Part shown: positions 1 through 5,784 of the stretch, piece after piece
Layout: the number at the start of each line of letters is the position of its first letter
Position numbering within the stretch: position 1 is the first letter of the stretch
Assembly: GCA_030834835.1 (NCBI GenBank)
Contig: JAUQXD010001351.1
Span: forward strand, 1-7,734
Source of the DNA: Thermoflexales bacterium
GTDB lineage: Bacteria > Chloroflexota > Anaerolineae > Fen-1058
DNA length: 7,734 nucleotides
Reading direction: 5' to 3'
Made by a program: the position numbers and the translations under genes
The notes under the pieces: model-generated
Database searches by the model: none
What the model saw: only the letters and a program-made list of their open reading frames with translations
What the model was told of the DNA's origin: nothing

Positions 1-454
1 TCTGCACGGCTTCTTGCAGCGTGTCATTCAGGCCATTCACATCACCGGGGTTGACCAGAATCGCATCAACGCCCTTGTTGATCAGATTCTGCAACTGCTG
101 AATCTGGCCCGGCACGTCGGTGTCCGCGCTCTCGATCACCAGGTCATTCGTCAGACCCGCCTTCATATATTCGGCGTTGACGTCCTTCAATTCCTGGATC
201 ATCTGCGTGCGATATTCGCTGGAAATGAAGGGGTTGGAGATACCAATCGTGAATTTCTTAGGCGCAGCCGGTTGAGCGGGCGCAGTGGTCGGTTGAGCGG
301 CGGGCGCTTTCGTCGGCTCAACGGCGGGCGCAGTCGTGGGCTGCACAGCGGGTGCGGCCGGGGCCGGTGTCGCCGCGGGCGCGGCACAACCAGCGATCAT
401 CGACGCGACGAGAAGCAGGGTCACAACTGCGAGAGTTGTCTTGCCGTGTTTCAT
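1..454 (-). CDS. Sugar ABC transporter substrate-binding lipoprotein, type I (partial, 5' part of gene)
   Basis: This is the N-terminal 151 residues of an extracytoplasmic, lipid-anchored sugar-binding protein; the gene continues past the left edge. Residues 1-22 form a lipoprotein signal peptide (MKHGK, then a hydrophobic core) ending in the lipobox IAGC with the lipidated Cys at 23. Residues 24-66 are an Ala/Pro/Thr-rich linker with repeats such as QPTTAPA. The ligand-binding fold starts near residue 67 (KKFTIGISNPF). The later stretches QIQQLQNLINKGVDAILVNP and GLNDTLQEAV are typical of ribose-binding-like (periplasmic binding protein type 1) receptors of CUT2-class sugar importers. The start at 454 is chosen because AGGAGAA lies 6 nt upstream and the signal peptide begins there. 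It lies 86 nt downstream of the ROK regulator on the same strand, so the two are probably co-transcribed. The sugar cannot be told from this fragment. Confidence 0.92.
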   Translation of the reverse strand, partial: MKHGKTTLAVVTLLLVASMIAGCAAPAATPAPAAPAVQPTTAPAVEPTKAPAAQPTTAPAQPAAPKKFTIGISNPFISSEYRTQMIQELKDVNAEYMKAGLTNDLVIESADTDVPGQIQQLQNLINKGVDAILVNPGDVNGLNDTLQEAVQ

Positions 455-528
455 GGATTCTTCTCCTGTGGTGTTGAGATGTGAATCAACGCGAAACGCT
501 CGGGGATCCAGGCCGAATCGGGATGCGG

Positions 529-537
529 TCACCTCCT
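529..537 (-). promoter_or_regulatory. Strong Shine-Dalgarno-like sequence with no obvious start codon behind it
   Basis: On the minus strand, AGGAGGTGA begins 3 nt after the ROK stop codon. This is a near-perfect complement of the 16S rRNA 3' end, yet no ATG follows at usable distance. The only start-like codon is the GTG inside the motif (532-530), which is too close to be served by it. The frame from that GTG is open for 26 codons and runs into the lipoprotein start at 454. The lipoprotein has its own AGGAGAA site and a clean signal peptide, so this motif may be a remnant, a ribosome standby site, or chance. Confidence 0.35.
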
Positions 538-540
538 GTC

Positions 541-1800
541 TCAAATGTATTTCATCGTCTTGTCTTGAACTACAAATAGATGCTCCAGCGCCAGCTGGAT
601 CGCGCCGGTTACGCCTGCTTCCGTGCTCATCGGCGAGTAGCTGATCGTCAGTTCACGGGTCGCCAGCGCCGTCGATCGGCGCAGCACCGCCTGCCGGATC
701 GAGGCCAGCAGTTGATTGCCGATATTGGACACGCCACCGCCAACCAGAATCATGCTGGGATTGAAAAAATTCACCAGCCCTGCCAATACATCGCCGATAA
801 GCCGCCCGCTGTTCTGGATGATCTCGATCGCAGCGCGATCGCCCTCGCGCGCGGCGGCGGCGACATCTTCCGCGCGCAACGCACCATCGTTGGCCGATAG
901 TTTTTGCGCCAGGATCAGGCTCGATCCATTTTGCGCGGCCTCTACCGCCCGATTGGCGATCGCAGGCCCGGCGGCCATCATTTCCAGACAGCCGGGATTG
1001 CCACAGCGGCAGATCGGACCGTTGGGATCGGCGCTGATGTGCCCGATGTCGCCTGCGCTGCCGCTGCTGCCACGATGCACTAATCCGTTACACACGATGC
1101 CCGCGCCGATGCCGGTGCCAACCTTGACGAAGATGAAGTTATCGACACCTGCGCCCGCGCCCGCCTGCAATTCACCCAACGCCATGATGTTGACGTCGTT
1201 ATCGACGGCCACAAATGACGACGGAAATGCTGAATGAAAATACCCGCGAATCGAGAAGCCTTCCCAGGCCGGCATCAACGGCGGCGCAACGAGCACGCCT
1301 CTGGCAAAATCCACTGGCCCCGGCACACCCACGCCGACGCCCAAAACTTGATCGGCACGCAGGCCGCGTTTGGACAGCAACGTCAGGATGCGCTGCTTTA
1401 CGTCCCCCAACAGCACCAGGGGTTCGTCGCGGACATCGGCCAGGCCGCAGTCGCGCGCCAACACTTGCGCATTCAAATCGGCCAGCGCAATGTCGATGCT
1501 GGTCGCACCGATGTCCACGCCCACGATGTAGCCCAGCACATTGTTGAACTTCAAGAGGCGCGGGCGGCGGCCGCCTTGCGATTCGCCCTCGCCCGTTTCC
1601 ATTAAGATGCCGCGCTTGATCAATTTGCCCACTTCGCTGGTCACTTTAGGACGCGACCAACCGGTGATTCGAGCGATGTCGGTGCGGGAAACCTCTTCGT
1701 ATTTGCGCAAGGCGGCAATCACCTGCGCCTCGTGCGCGGAGACGATGAGAGGGGCAATCGGGCGGGGTCTGAGCGTTGATTTTCGGACGGCTGGGTTCAT
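541..1800 (-). CDS. ROK-family transcriptional regulator (NagC/Mlc/XylR type)
   Basis: This 419-residue cytoplasmic DNA-binding regulator is expected to sense a sugar or sugar phosphate and repress sugar-use genes. A winged helix-turn-helix occupies about residues 23-85, with SRTDIARITGWSRPKVTSEV as the recognition region. A ROK sugar-kinase-like domain follows: GVDIGAT at 94-100 (phosphate-binding loop), GVGVPGPVD at 156-164, VDND at 199-202 (the Asp position catalytic in ROK kinases), and VGTGIGAG at 227-234. The zinc motif GHI then CRCGNPGCLE has His254, Cys264, Cys266 and Cys271, and VGGGVSN is at 353-359. The usual sugar-contacting Glu of the ExGH motif is Asp here (GDIGH). The length suits ROK repressors, which are longer than the roughly 300-residue ROK kinases. 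It is divergent from the GntR gene and lies upstream of the sugar-binding lipoprotein gene, which suggests local control. No clear Shine-Dalgarno precedes the start, so a slightly different start is possible. Confidence 0.95.
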   Translation of the reverse strand: MNPAVRKSTLRPRPIAPLIVSAHEAQVIAALRKYEEVSRTDIARITGWSRPKVTSEVGKLIKRGILMETGEGESQGGRRPRLLKFNNVLGYIVGVDIGATSIDIALADLNAQVLARDCGLADVRDEPLVLLGDVKQRILTLLSKRGLRADQVLGVGVGVPGPVDFARGVLVAPPLMPAWEGFSIRGYFHSAFPSSFVAVDNDVNIMALGELQAGAGAGVDNFIFVKVGTGIGAGIVCNGLVHRGSSGSAGDIGHISADPNGPICRCGNPGCLEMMAAGPAIANRAVEAAQNGSSLILAQKLSANDGALRAEDVAAAAREGDRAAIEIIQNSGRLIGDVLAGLVNFFNPSMILVGGGVSNIGNQLLASIRQAVLRRSTALATRELTISYSPMSTEAGVTGAIQLALEHLFVVQDKTMKYI

Positions 1801-1809
1801 GCGCGATAG

Positions 1810-1823
1810 TCACTAACGAGTGA
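1810..1823. promoter_or_regulatory. Inverted repeat TCACT-N4-AGTGA just upstream of the ROK gene
   Basis: There are perfect 5-bp arms around a 4-nt spacer, 10 nt upstream of the ROK start codon. The position would suit an autoregulatory operator. The arms share the TCAC/GTGA core with two further palindromes in the same gap (1867-1874 and 1894-1907). Binding by any regulator here is inference. Confidence 0.35.
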
Positions 1824-1839
1824 TGCTGCGGCTGCCTGT

Positions 1840-1851
1840 CATGCTAGCATG
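1840..1851. promoter_or_regulatory. Perfect 12-bp palindrome CATGCTAGCATG, candidate operator
   Basis: This is an uninterrupted self-complementary 12-mer in the divergent control region, 40-51 nt upstream of the ROK start. A perfect palindrome this long is unlikely by chance in 270 bp. It differs in sequence from the TCAC/GTGA elements around it, so it could serve the other of the two regulators encoded on either side. Confidence 0.4.
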
Positions 1852-1866
1852 GAAACGCCTCGCCGG

Positions 1867-1874
1867 TCACGTGA
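1867..1874. promoter_or_regulatory. Palindrome TCACGTGA (within GGTCACGTGATC), candidate operator
   Basis: An 8-bp perfect palindrome has a further outer G:C match after one mismatch. It shares TCAC/GTGA half-sites with neighbouring elements centred 30 bp and 54 bp away, which would put them on nearly the same DNA face. The identity of the protein is unknown. Confidence 0.35.
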
Positions 1875-1892
1875 TCAATGTGCAATCTTTTT

Positions 1893-1908
1893 CGTGACTT
1901 ACTTCACA
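1893..1908. promoter_or_regulatory. CRP/FNR-family-like binding site CGTGA-N6-TCACA
   Basis: The half-sites and the six-base spacer match the classical CRP consensus TGTGA-N6-TCACA at 9 of 10 defined bases. The centre is about 100 bp upstream of the ROK start codon and about 100 bp upstream of the predicted gntR transcription start. It could therefore give global carbon or redox control to either arm. The call rests on the motif alone; no CRP-like gene lies in the window. Confidence 0.45.
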
Positions 1909-1968
1909 GATATGCTTAAGTTGTTTTCGGCGATGCGTTTCGTGCTATTCCAGCGGTGAAAACCCGGC

Positions 1969-1996
1969 TTGATTCCTGAGACGAAATGAGTATAAT
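1969..1996 (+). promoter_or_regulatory. Sigma70-type promoter for the GntR regulator gene
   Basis: TTGATT (1969-1974) and a perfect TATAAT (1991-1996) are separated by 16 bp. Transcription would start near 2003, leaving a leader of roughly 68 nt before the chosen ATG at 2071. A short inverted repeat GTCA-ACA-TGAC (2013-2023) lies just past the expected start point, where a repressor could block elongation or initiation. Confidence 0.65.
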
Positions 1997-2070
1997 GCCA
2001 ATAACTTGTAATGTCAACATGACGACTCGTGACGTATCGCGCGGGTCACCAGAAAGCGTGCGAAGGTCTT

Positions 2071-2808
2071 ATGCCCGGGTCGCCTCAGACCGTTGCCCCA
2101 CTGCCGAAGTACTATCAATTGCGCGAAGTGTTGCGCGAGCAAATCGAGCTGCTCACCGCCGATCAGCCCATCCCCTCTGAAAACGAGTTGTGTCAGACGC
2201 ACGGCGTCAGCCGCATCACCGTGCGTAAGGCGCTGAACGATCTCATTCACGAAGGGTTGCTGTATGCCGTGCAGGGCAAGGGCACGTTTGTCGCGCCGCA
2301 CAAGTTCCGCGTGCAGTGGGCGCAGGAGACCGCCGGCTTCCACGCGGATATGGCTCGGCGCGGCCTCGCTGTCAGTGTGAAAGTGTTGGAACAATGCGTC
2401 ATCCCGGCGGATGATCGCACGGCCACCGAACTGCAATTGAGTCCCGGTGCGCCGGTGGTAAAACTGGTCCGCTTGCGCTTCGTTGATGACAAGCCCTTTG
2501 ACGTGGCAACCAACTACCTGCCCGCGCAGCTCTTCCCCGGCCTGGAACGTGAAGACTTTGCAACGCTGTCATTGTACGCGTTGATGCGCACCAAATACGG
2601 CATTCAACTCGATCACGGCGTGCGGTTGGCGGAAGCGGCACAGTGCTCGGCGGAAGAAGCCAAATTATTGCGAATCAAGGCGACTGTGCCGCTGCTGGTC
2701 ATTCACAGCACGATGTACGACACGCAGGGCCGGCCCGTCGAGCACGGCGTAGCCAAGCAGCGCGGCGATCGAGCGCAAGTGGAGATCGCTGTGGTGGCAG
2801 CTAAATAG
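2071..2808 (+). CDS. GntR-family transcriptional regulator, HutC subfamily (UTRA domain)
   Basis: This 245-residue cytoplasmic regulator probably controls the dehydrogenase/SIS operon immediately downstream. The N-terminal winged helix-turn-helix spans residues 11-78: LPKYYQLREVLREQIE, then PSENEL (35-40), VSRITVRKAL (46-55) and the wing QGKGTFV (68-74). The ligand-sensing UTRA domain fills about 88-243, with RLRF (134-137), NYLP (148-151), FPGL (155-158), SLYALM (167-172) and the C-terminal PVEHGVAKQRGDR segment. UTRA domains commonly bind sugar phosphates, amino sugars or similar metabolites; this ligand is unknown. ATG 2071 is preferred, with GAAGG 4 nt upstream and the family's normal N-terminus. 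An in-frame GTG at 2029 would add 14 residues but has no ribosome binding site. The gene reads away from the ROK gene and has its own promoter. Confidence 0.93.
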   Translation: MPGSPQTVAPLPKYYQLREVLREQIELLTADQPIPSENELCQTHGVSRITVRKALNDLIHEGLLYAVQGKGTFVAPHKFRVQWAQETAGFHADMARRGLAVSVKVLEQCVIPADDRTATELQLSPGAPVVKLVRLRFVDDKPFDVATNYLPAQLFPGLEREDFATLSLYALMRTKYGIQLDHGVRLAEAAQCSAEEAKLLRIKATVPLLVIHSTMYDTQGRPVEHGVAKQRGDRAQVEIAVVAAK

Positions 2809-2828
2809 CTCCACAAAGTTAGGTCAAT

Positions 2829-2929
2829 TGTGTCATGCTGAGCGACGCGAAGCATCTCTGGCCGAGTGGCATCAAATGCACCTTATGGCAGAGATTCTTC
2901 ACTCGCCGCGGCTCGTTCAGAATGACACA
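2829..2929. repeat. Imperfect long inverted repeat (dispersed hairpin element), possible gntR terminator
   Basis: The left arm 2829-2860 (from TGTGTCATGCTGAG to CATCTCTG) pairs with the right arm 2889-2929 (from CAGAGATTCTTC to CAGAATGACACA). A 28-nt loop separates the arms, and the right arm is longer because of extra bases near ACTCGCCGCGGCTCG. The outer TGTGTCAT/ATGACACA and inner CATCTCTG/CAGAGATT ends match best. The core TGTCATGCTGAGCGA...GAAGCATCTCT resembles a dispersed repeat I know from intergenic regions of Chloroflexota and other phyla; that is recognition from memory. It encodes nothing. It sits 20 nt after the gntR stop and just before the next promoter, so transcripts could fold into a strong stem that insulates the two genes. 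There is no U-tract for a classical terminator. Confidence 0.75.
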
Positions 2930-2940
2930 CGATCGGTTAT

Positions 2941-2968
2941 TTGATAGAGCGCGTTGTCGAATTCTAAT
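2941..2968 (+). promoter_or_regulatory. Sigma70-type promoter for the catabolic operon
   Basis: TTGATA (2941-2946, 5 of 6 consensus) and TCTAAT (2963-2968, 5 of 6) are separated by 16 bp, the same spacing as the gntR promoter. Transcription would begin near 2975, giving a leader of about 18 nt to the ATG at 2993. An AT-rich inverted repeat GAATT-N11-AATTC (2959-2979) overlaps the -10 and start region and could be a GntR operator; that link is inferred. Confidence 0.6.
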
Positions 2969-2992
2969 TTCCTCAATTCAGGGAGACACAGC

Positions 2993-4183
2993 ATGGCAAA
3001 CATCGCGATGTTAGGCACGGGTCTGATCGGCATGTTCTATACGATGAGTCTCACGTCCAAACGCGGGCGCGATAAAGTCGTCGTGGTCGCAGGCACTCAA
3101 CCCGAGAAGACCAAAGCCTTTGCGGAAAAATGGGGCATTCCCAATTGGACGACGAATCTGGCCGAGGCCATTCAACGTCCCGATGTCGATCTCGTCGTGA
3201 TCGGCCTGCCGAACTATTTGCATCTGGAGGCAGCACTACTCGCGACACAGGCGGGCAAGGGTATTTTGTGCACCAAGCCGCTGGCGCGCAACGCGGCTGA
3301 AGCGAAGCAAATGCTGGACGCGGTCGATAAAGCGGGCGTGTTTGCCGGGTATCTGGAAGATTTGGCCTACACGCCCAAGACGCTGAAAGCGTTGCAATCA
3401 ATCCGCAACGGATCGCTAGGCAAGATTCTATGGACGCGTTCGCGTGAGGCGCATCCCGGCCCACACAGCGACTGGTTCTGGAAGAAGGAACTATCGGGCG
3501 GCGGCGCGATTGTGGACATGGGCTGCCATTGCATCGAGATCGGTCGTAACTTCATCGGCAAAGACGTAAGGCCGCTGGAGGTGATGTGCTGGGGCGCGAC
3601 CCAGGTCCACCCGATCGAGGCGGAAGACAGTGCGGTCGGCCTGGTGAAGTATGCCACCGGCGCGATCGGACAGTTTGAAGTCGCATGGACTTTTCGTGGC
3701 GGCATGGACCTGCGCGATGAAGTCTCCGGTACCGAGGGCACGGTCTGGCTCAATCACTGGCTACGCACCGGCTTCGAGATGTTCTCCGCGCCAGGGCAGC
3801 GCGGCTACGTATCGGAGAAGTCGGAGAGCGACACGGGGTGGCTGTTCCCGGTGGGCGATGAAGTAGGCGCGCTCGGCTACACCGATATGTTTGTCGATAT
3901 GCTCGACGCTTACGAACAGGGCAAGCAACCGATGGAGACCTTCTACGATGGCTACGTCGTCAACGCCATTATGGATGCGGCTTATCGCTCGATGGACTCA
4001 AAGCAGTGGGAGCCGGTCCTGTTGGATGTGTGGCGCGGCTCGGAAGACATCACCGATCAAGCGGCGCGGACTGACTTCGACGCTGAGCATTATTTGATCA
4101 AGCAAGAGGTCATGCCGGACGGCAAGATCAAATTCATCCTGAAAAACAAGCAGTCCGGTGAGATTACGCAGACGATACAGTAA
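2993..4183 (+). CDS. Gfo/Idh/MocA-family NAD(P)-dependent oxidoreductase
   Basis: This 396-residue cytoplasmic dehydrogenase probably oxidises or reduces a sugar, inositol or sugar-acid hydroxyl. The N-terminal Rossmann domain (about 1-120) opens with [10 protein letters not shown], the dinucleotide-binding GxGxxG at 8-13. The family's catalytic-lysine motif EKP appears as CTKP at 93-96, with Lys95 kept but the Glu replaced by Thr. The second, substrate-side domain has [14 protein letters not shown], with Asp175 and His179 at the usual active-site positions. The C-terminal tail (about 345-396) carries a charged extension ending [13 protein letters not shown]. The start at 2993 is fixed by AGGGAG 7 nt upstream; an upstream in-frame TTG at 2954 would lie before the predicted transcription start. 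It is the first gene of the operon. The substrate cannot be deduced; dehydrogenases of this family are common in sugar and inositol loci. Confidence 0.95.
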   Translation: MANIAMLGTGLIGMFYTMSLTSKRGRDKVVVVAGTQPEKTKAFAEKWGIPNWTTNLAEAIQRPDVDLVVIGLPNYLHLEAALLATQAGKGILCTKPLARNAAEAKQMLDAVDKAGVFAGYLEDLAYTPKTLKALQSIRNGSLGKILWTRSREAHPGPHSDWFWKKELSGGGAIVDMGCHCIEIGRNFIGKDVRPLEVMCWGATQVHPIEAEDSAVGLVKYATGAIGQFEVAWTFRGGMDLRDEVSGTEGTVWLNHWLRTGFEMFSAPGQRGYVSEKSESDTGWLFPVGDEVGALGYTDMFVDMLDAYEQGKQPMETFYDGYVVNAIMDAAYRSMDSKQWEPVLLDVWRGSEDITDQAARTDFDAEHYLIKQEVMPDGKIKFILKNKQSGEITQTIQ

Positions 4184-4185
4184 TG

Positions 4186-4217
4186 CAAGGAAACAAGTAG
4201 GCAAGTAGACAAGGAAG
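4186..4217 (+). repeat. Four tandem 8-bp units (CAAGgAAa/CAAGtAGg type) filling the intergenic gap
   Basis: Units at 4186, 4194, 4202 and 4210 read CAAGGAAA, CAAGTAGG, CAAGTAGA and CAAGGAAG. They stay in exact 8-bp phase and occupy almost the whole 38-nt gap between the dehydrogenase and SIS genes. The last unit supplies the AAGGAAG ribosome binding site of the SIS gene, 4 nt before its ATG. A change in unit number would leave that site intact but would alter gene spacing. Confidence 0.7.
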
Positions 4218-4221
4218 CAGT

Positions 4222-5004
4222 ATGAATGTAGCAATGACGTACTTTGATGAAGTGCAAAAAATACTGGATCGCATCCGCACCACACAAACGGATGCTTTGG
4301 AGAAAGCGGCGGACATCTGTGCCAGCTCGATCGCGAGCGGCGGCCTGGTGCACGTCTTTGGCACGGGCCACTCGCGCATTCCGGTGGAAGAGATGTTTCC
4401 GCGCCACGGCAGTTATCCCGGCTTTCACCCCATCGTCGAACTGTCTTTGACATATCACAACCCCGTCGTCGGCGCGAACGGCCAGCGGCAGGCGATGTTC
4501 CTCGAACATGTCGAAGGTCTGGGCGAAGTGATCCTGCGCAACTTCGTGCTGCAGCCGCCCGATAGTTTTCTGATCTTCTCGAATAGCGGCGTCAATGAAG
4601 TCGTTGTGGAAGTGGCGCTGGGCGCGAAGCAGCGCGGCTTGCCCGTCATCGCCGTGGTGTCGCTCGATCATTGTTTGCATTCGAGCATCAAACACAGTTC
4701 GGGCAAGCGCCTGCCCGATGTGGCTGATGTCACGGTCGATAACGGCACGCCCGGCGGCGATGCGCTGGTACGAATCGACGGCGTGGCCGATCCCGTGGGG
4801 CCGGGGTCAACCATCGGGCACGCCGTCATCGCGAATACGTTGAAGGTGCTGGTGGCCGATCGGCTGGCACGGCTCAACAAGATGCCGCTGGTGTTGACGA
4901 GCAGTTTCTTCATCGGCGAGGCGGCTTCATCCAAACGCTTTGACGAGGTGTACGACGATTATCGCTCGCGCGTGCGACGCGTTTACGGCTGCGGCGATGA
5001 TTAA
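4222..5004 (+). CDS. SIS-domain phosphosugar-binding protein (COG4821/UPF0309-like)
   Basis: This 260-residue cytoplasmic protein belongs to a family that binds phosphosugars and is usually taken to be an isomerase or related enzyme; its exact reaction is not established. An N-terminal helix (YFDEVQKILDRIRTTQTDALEKAADI) precedes the SIS fold. Phosphosugar-contact loops are HVFGTGHSRIP (44-54) and IFSNSGVNEVVVEVA (118-132). SSGKRLPDVADVTVDNGTPGGDALV (159-183) and VGPGSTI (192-198) are further stretches typical of this family. SIS relatives include sugar-phosphate isomerases, deaminases and the MurNAc-6-P etherase, so isomerisation or ether/amine removal are all possible. ATG 4222 follows AAGGAAG; ATG 4234 is an alternative. 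The 3' end overlaps the SDR gene by 8 nt, so translation is likely coupled. The absence of a kinase in the window leaves open what phosphorylates its substrate. Confidence 0.92.
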   Translation: MNVAMTYFDEVQKILDRIRTTQTDALEKAADICASSIASGGLVHVFGTGHSRIPVEEMFPRHGSYPGFHPIVELSLTYHNPVVGANGQRQAMFLEHVEGLGEVILRNFVLQPPDSFLIFSNSGVNEVVVEVALGAKQRGLPVIAVVSLDHCLHSSIKHSSGKRLPDVADVTVDNGTPGGDALVRIDGVADPVGPGSTIGHAVIANTLKVLVADRLARLNKMPLVLTSSFFIGEAASSKRFDEVYDDYRSRVRRVYGCGDD

Positions 5005-5773
5005 CCTGGCGAACAAAGTTGCGATTGTAACCGGCGGCGCCAGCGGCATTGGATTAGCAACCGCGCAGTTGTTTGCAGCCGAAGGCGCAAGCGTGGCGAT
5101 CTTCGACCTGAATGAAGATCAGGGGCACGCGGTCGCCACGCAGATCCGATCGGACAGTGGCGACGCGCAGTTCATTCGTGCGGATATGACACATGCTGAT
5201 GAAGTCGAGGCCGCCGTGCACGCAACGATCGATCACTATGGCCGCCTCGACGTAATCTTCAACGGCGCGGGCGGCAGCGGCCGCCGTTGGGGCGATGGCC
5301 CGACGGCCGACTGCACCGACGAAGGTTGGGAGAAAACGATCGCACTGAATCTGAAGAGCGTCTTTTTGGGCTGCAAATACGCTCTTCCCGAAATGCTGAA
5401 AGTTGGCCGCGGCGCGATCGTGAATCTATCGTCGGTGCTGGGTATGGTGGGCGGCGACGCGGATTTTGCCACACACGCCTATGCAGCCAGCAAGGGCGGC
5501 ATCATCGCGTTGACACGCGCCATCGCCACGTATTACGCGCTGCAGCACATCCGCGCCAACGTCATCTGTCCCGGCCTGATCGCAACCGCGATGAGCCAAC
5601 GTGCACAAGCGAGCGAGGCAATTCGCGCACGCCTGCCGGAATTGCAGCCGTTGACGGGTGACTTCGGACAACCGATCGATGTAGCGCAAGCCGCGCTGTA
5701 TCTGGCATCCGACCAATCGAAGTTTGTGACGGGCACAGTGTTAACCGTAGATGGTGGTTGGACAACTCACTAA
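4997..5773 (+). CDS. Short-chain dehydrogenase/reductase (classical SDR)
   Basis: This 258-residue cytoplasmic, probably NAD-dependent oxidoreductase of the classical SDR type acts on a hydroxyl or keto group of an unknown substrate. The Rossmann cofactor motif TGGASGIG is at 12-19. An Asp at the end of strand 2 (IFDLN, Asp37) favours NAD over NADP. NGAGG (89-93) replaces the usual NNAG. Active-site residues are Asn118, Ser146 (NLSS), Tyr162 and Lys166 (YAASK), with about three extra residues (GGDADFATH region) between Ser and Tyr compared with the common spacing of 13. The C-terminus VTGTVLTVDGGW is the standard SDR ending. ATG 4997 is chosen because the protein then starts MINLANKVAIVTGG, as SDRs do. 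It has no Shine-Dalgarno and overlaps the SIS stop, which points to translational coupling. An upstream in-frame start at 4940 would only add shadow sequence inside the SIS gene. Confidence 0.95.
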   Translation: MINLANKVAIVTGGASGIGLATAQLFAAEGASVAIFDLNEDQGHAVATQIRSDSGDAQFIRADMTHADEVEAAVHATIDHYGRLDVIFNGAGGSGRRWGDGPTADCTDEGWEKTIALNLKSVFLGCKYALPEMLKVGRGAIVNLSSVLGMVGGDADFATHAYAASKGGIIALTRAIATYYALQHIRANVICPGLIATAMSQRAQASEAIRARLPELQPLTGDFGQPIDVAQAALYLASDQSKFVTGTVLTVDGGWTTH

Positions 5774-5784
5774 AAGGGAGCAGG

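Noticed and set aside
14..484. 156-codon plus-strand open frame rich in Arg and Gly
   Set aside because: It is the antisense of the lipoprotein gene; the Arg/Gly richness comes from reading the Ala/Pro linker backwards. The minus strand has a lipobox, a ribosome binding site and a recognisable binding-protein fold.
716..1237. 173-codon plus-strand open frame
   Set aside because: It is antisense to the ROK regulator; its Ala/Pro/Thr-rich composition is an artefact of frame and has no family features.
2029..2070. GTG start that would extend the GntR protein by 14 residues
   Set aside because: There is no ribosome binding site before it, and the added residues do not resemble GntR N-termini. 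ATG 2071 has GAAGG in front.
1986..2180. 64-codon plus-strand frame starting just before the gntR gene
   Set aside because: It begins inside the predicted promoter (-10 at 1991-1996), upstream of the likely transcription start, and overlaps the gntR reading frame out of phase.
2829..2929. CRISPR repeat or riboswitch
   Set aside because: There is one inverted pair and no series of spaced direct repeats, and no riboswitch core that I recognise. The match to a dispersed hairpin repeat explains it better.
4090..4695. 201-codon minus-strand open frame
   Set aside because: It lies antisense to the dehydrogenase end and the SIS gene, has no recognisable motif, and crosses the 8-bp repeat array. 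It is a shadow of GC-rich coding DNA.
4940..4996. Upstream in-frame start extending the SDR by 19 residues
   Set aside because: It lies wholly inside the SIS gene and the extra residues match nothing in SDR proteins; ATG 4997 gives the standard N-terminus.
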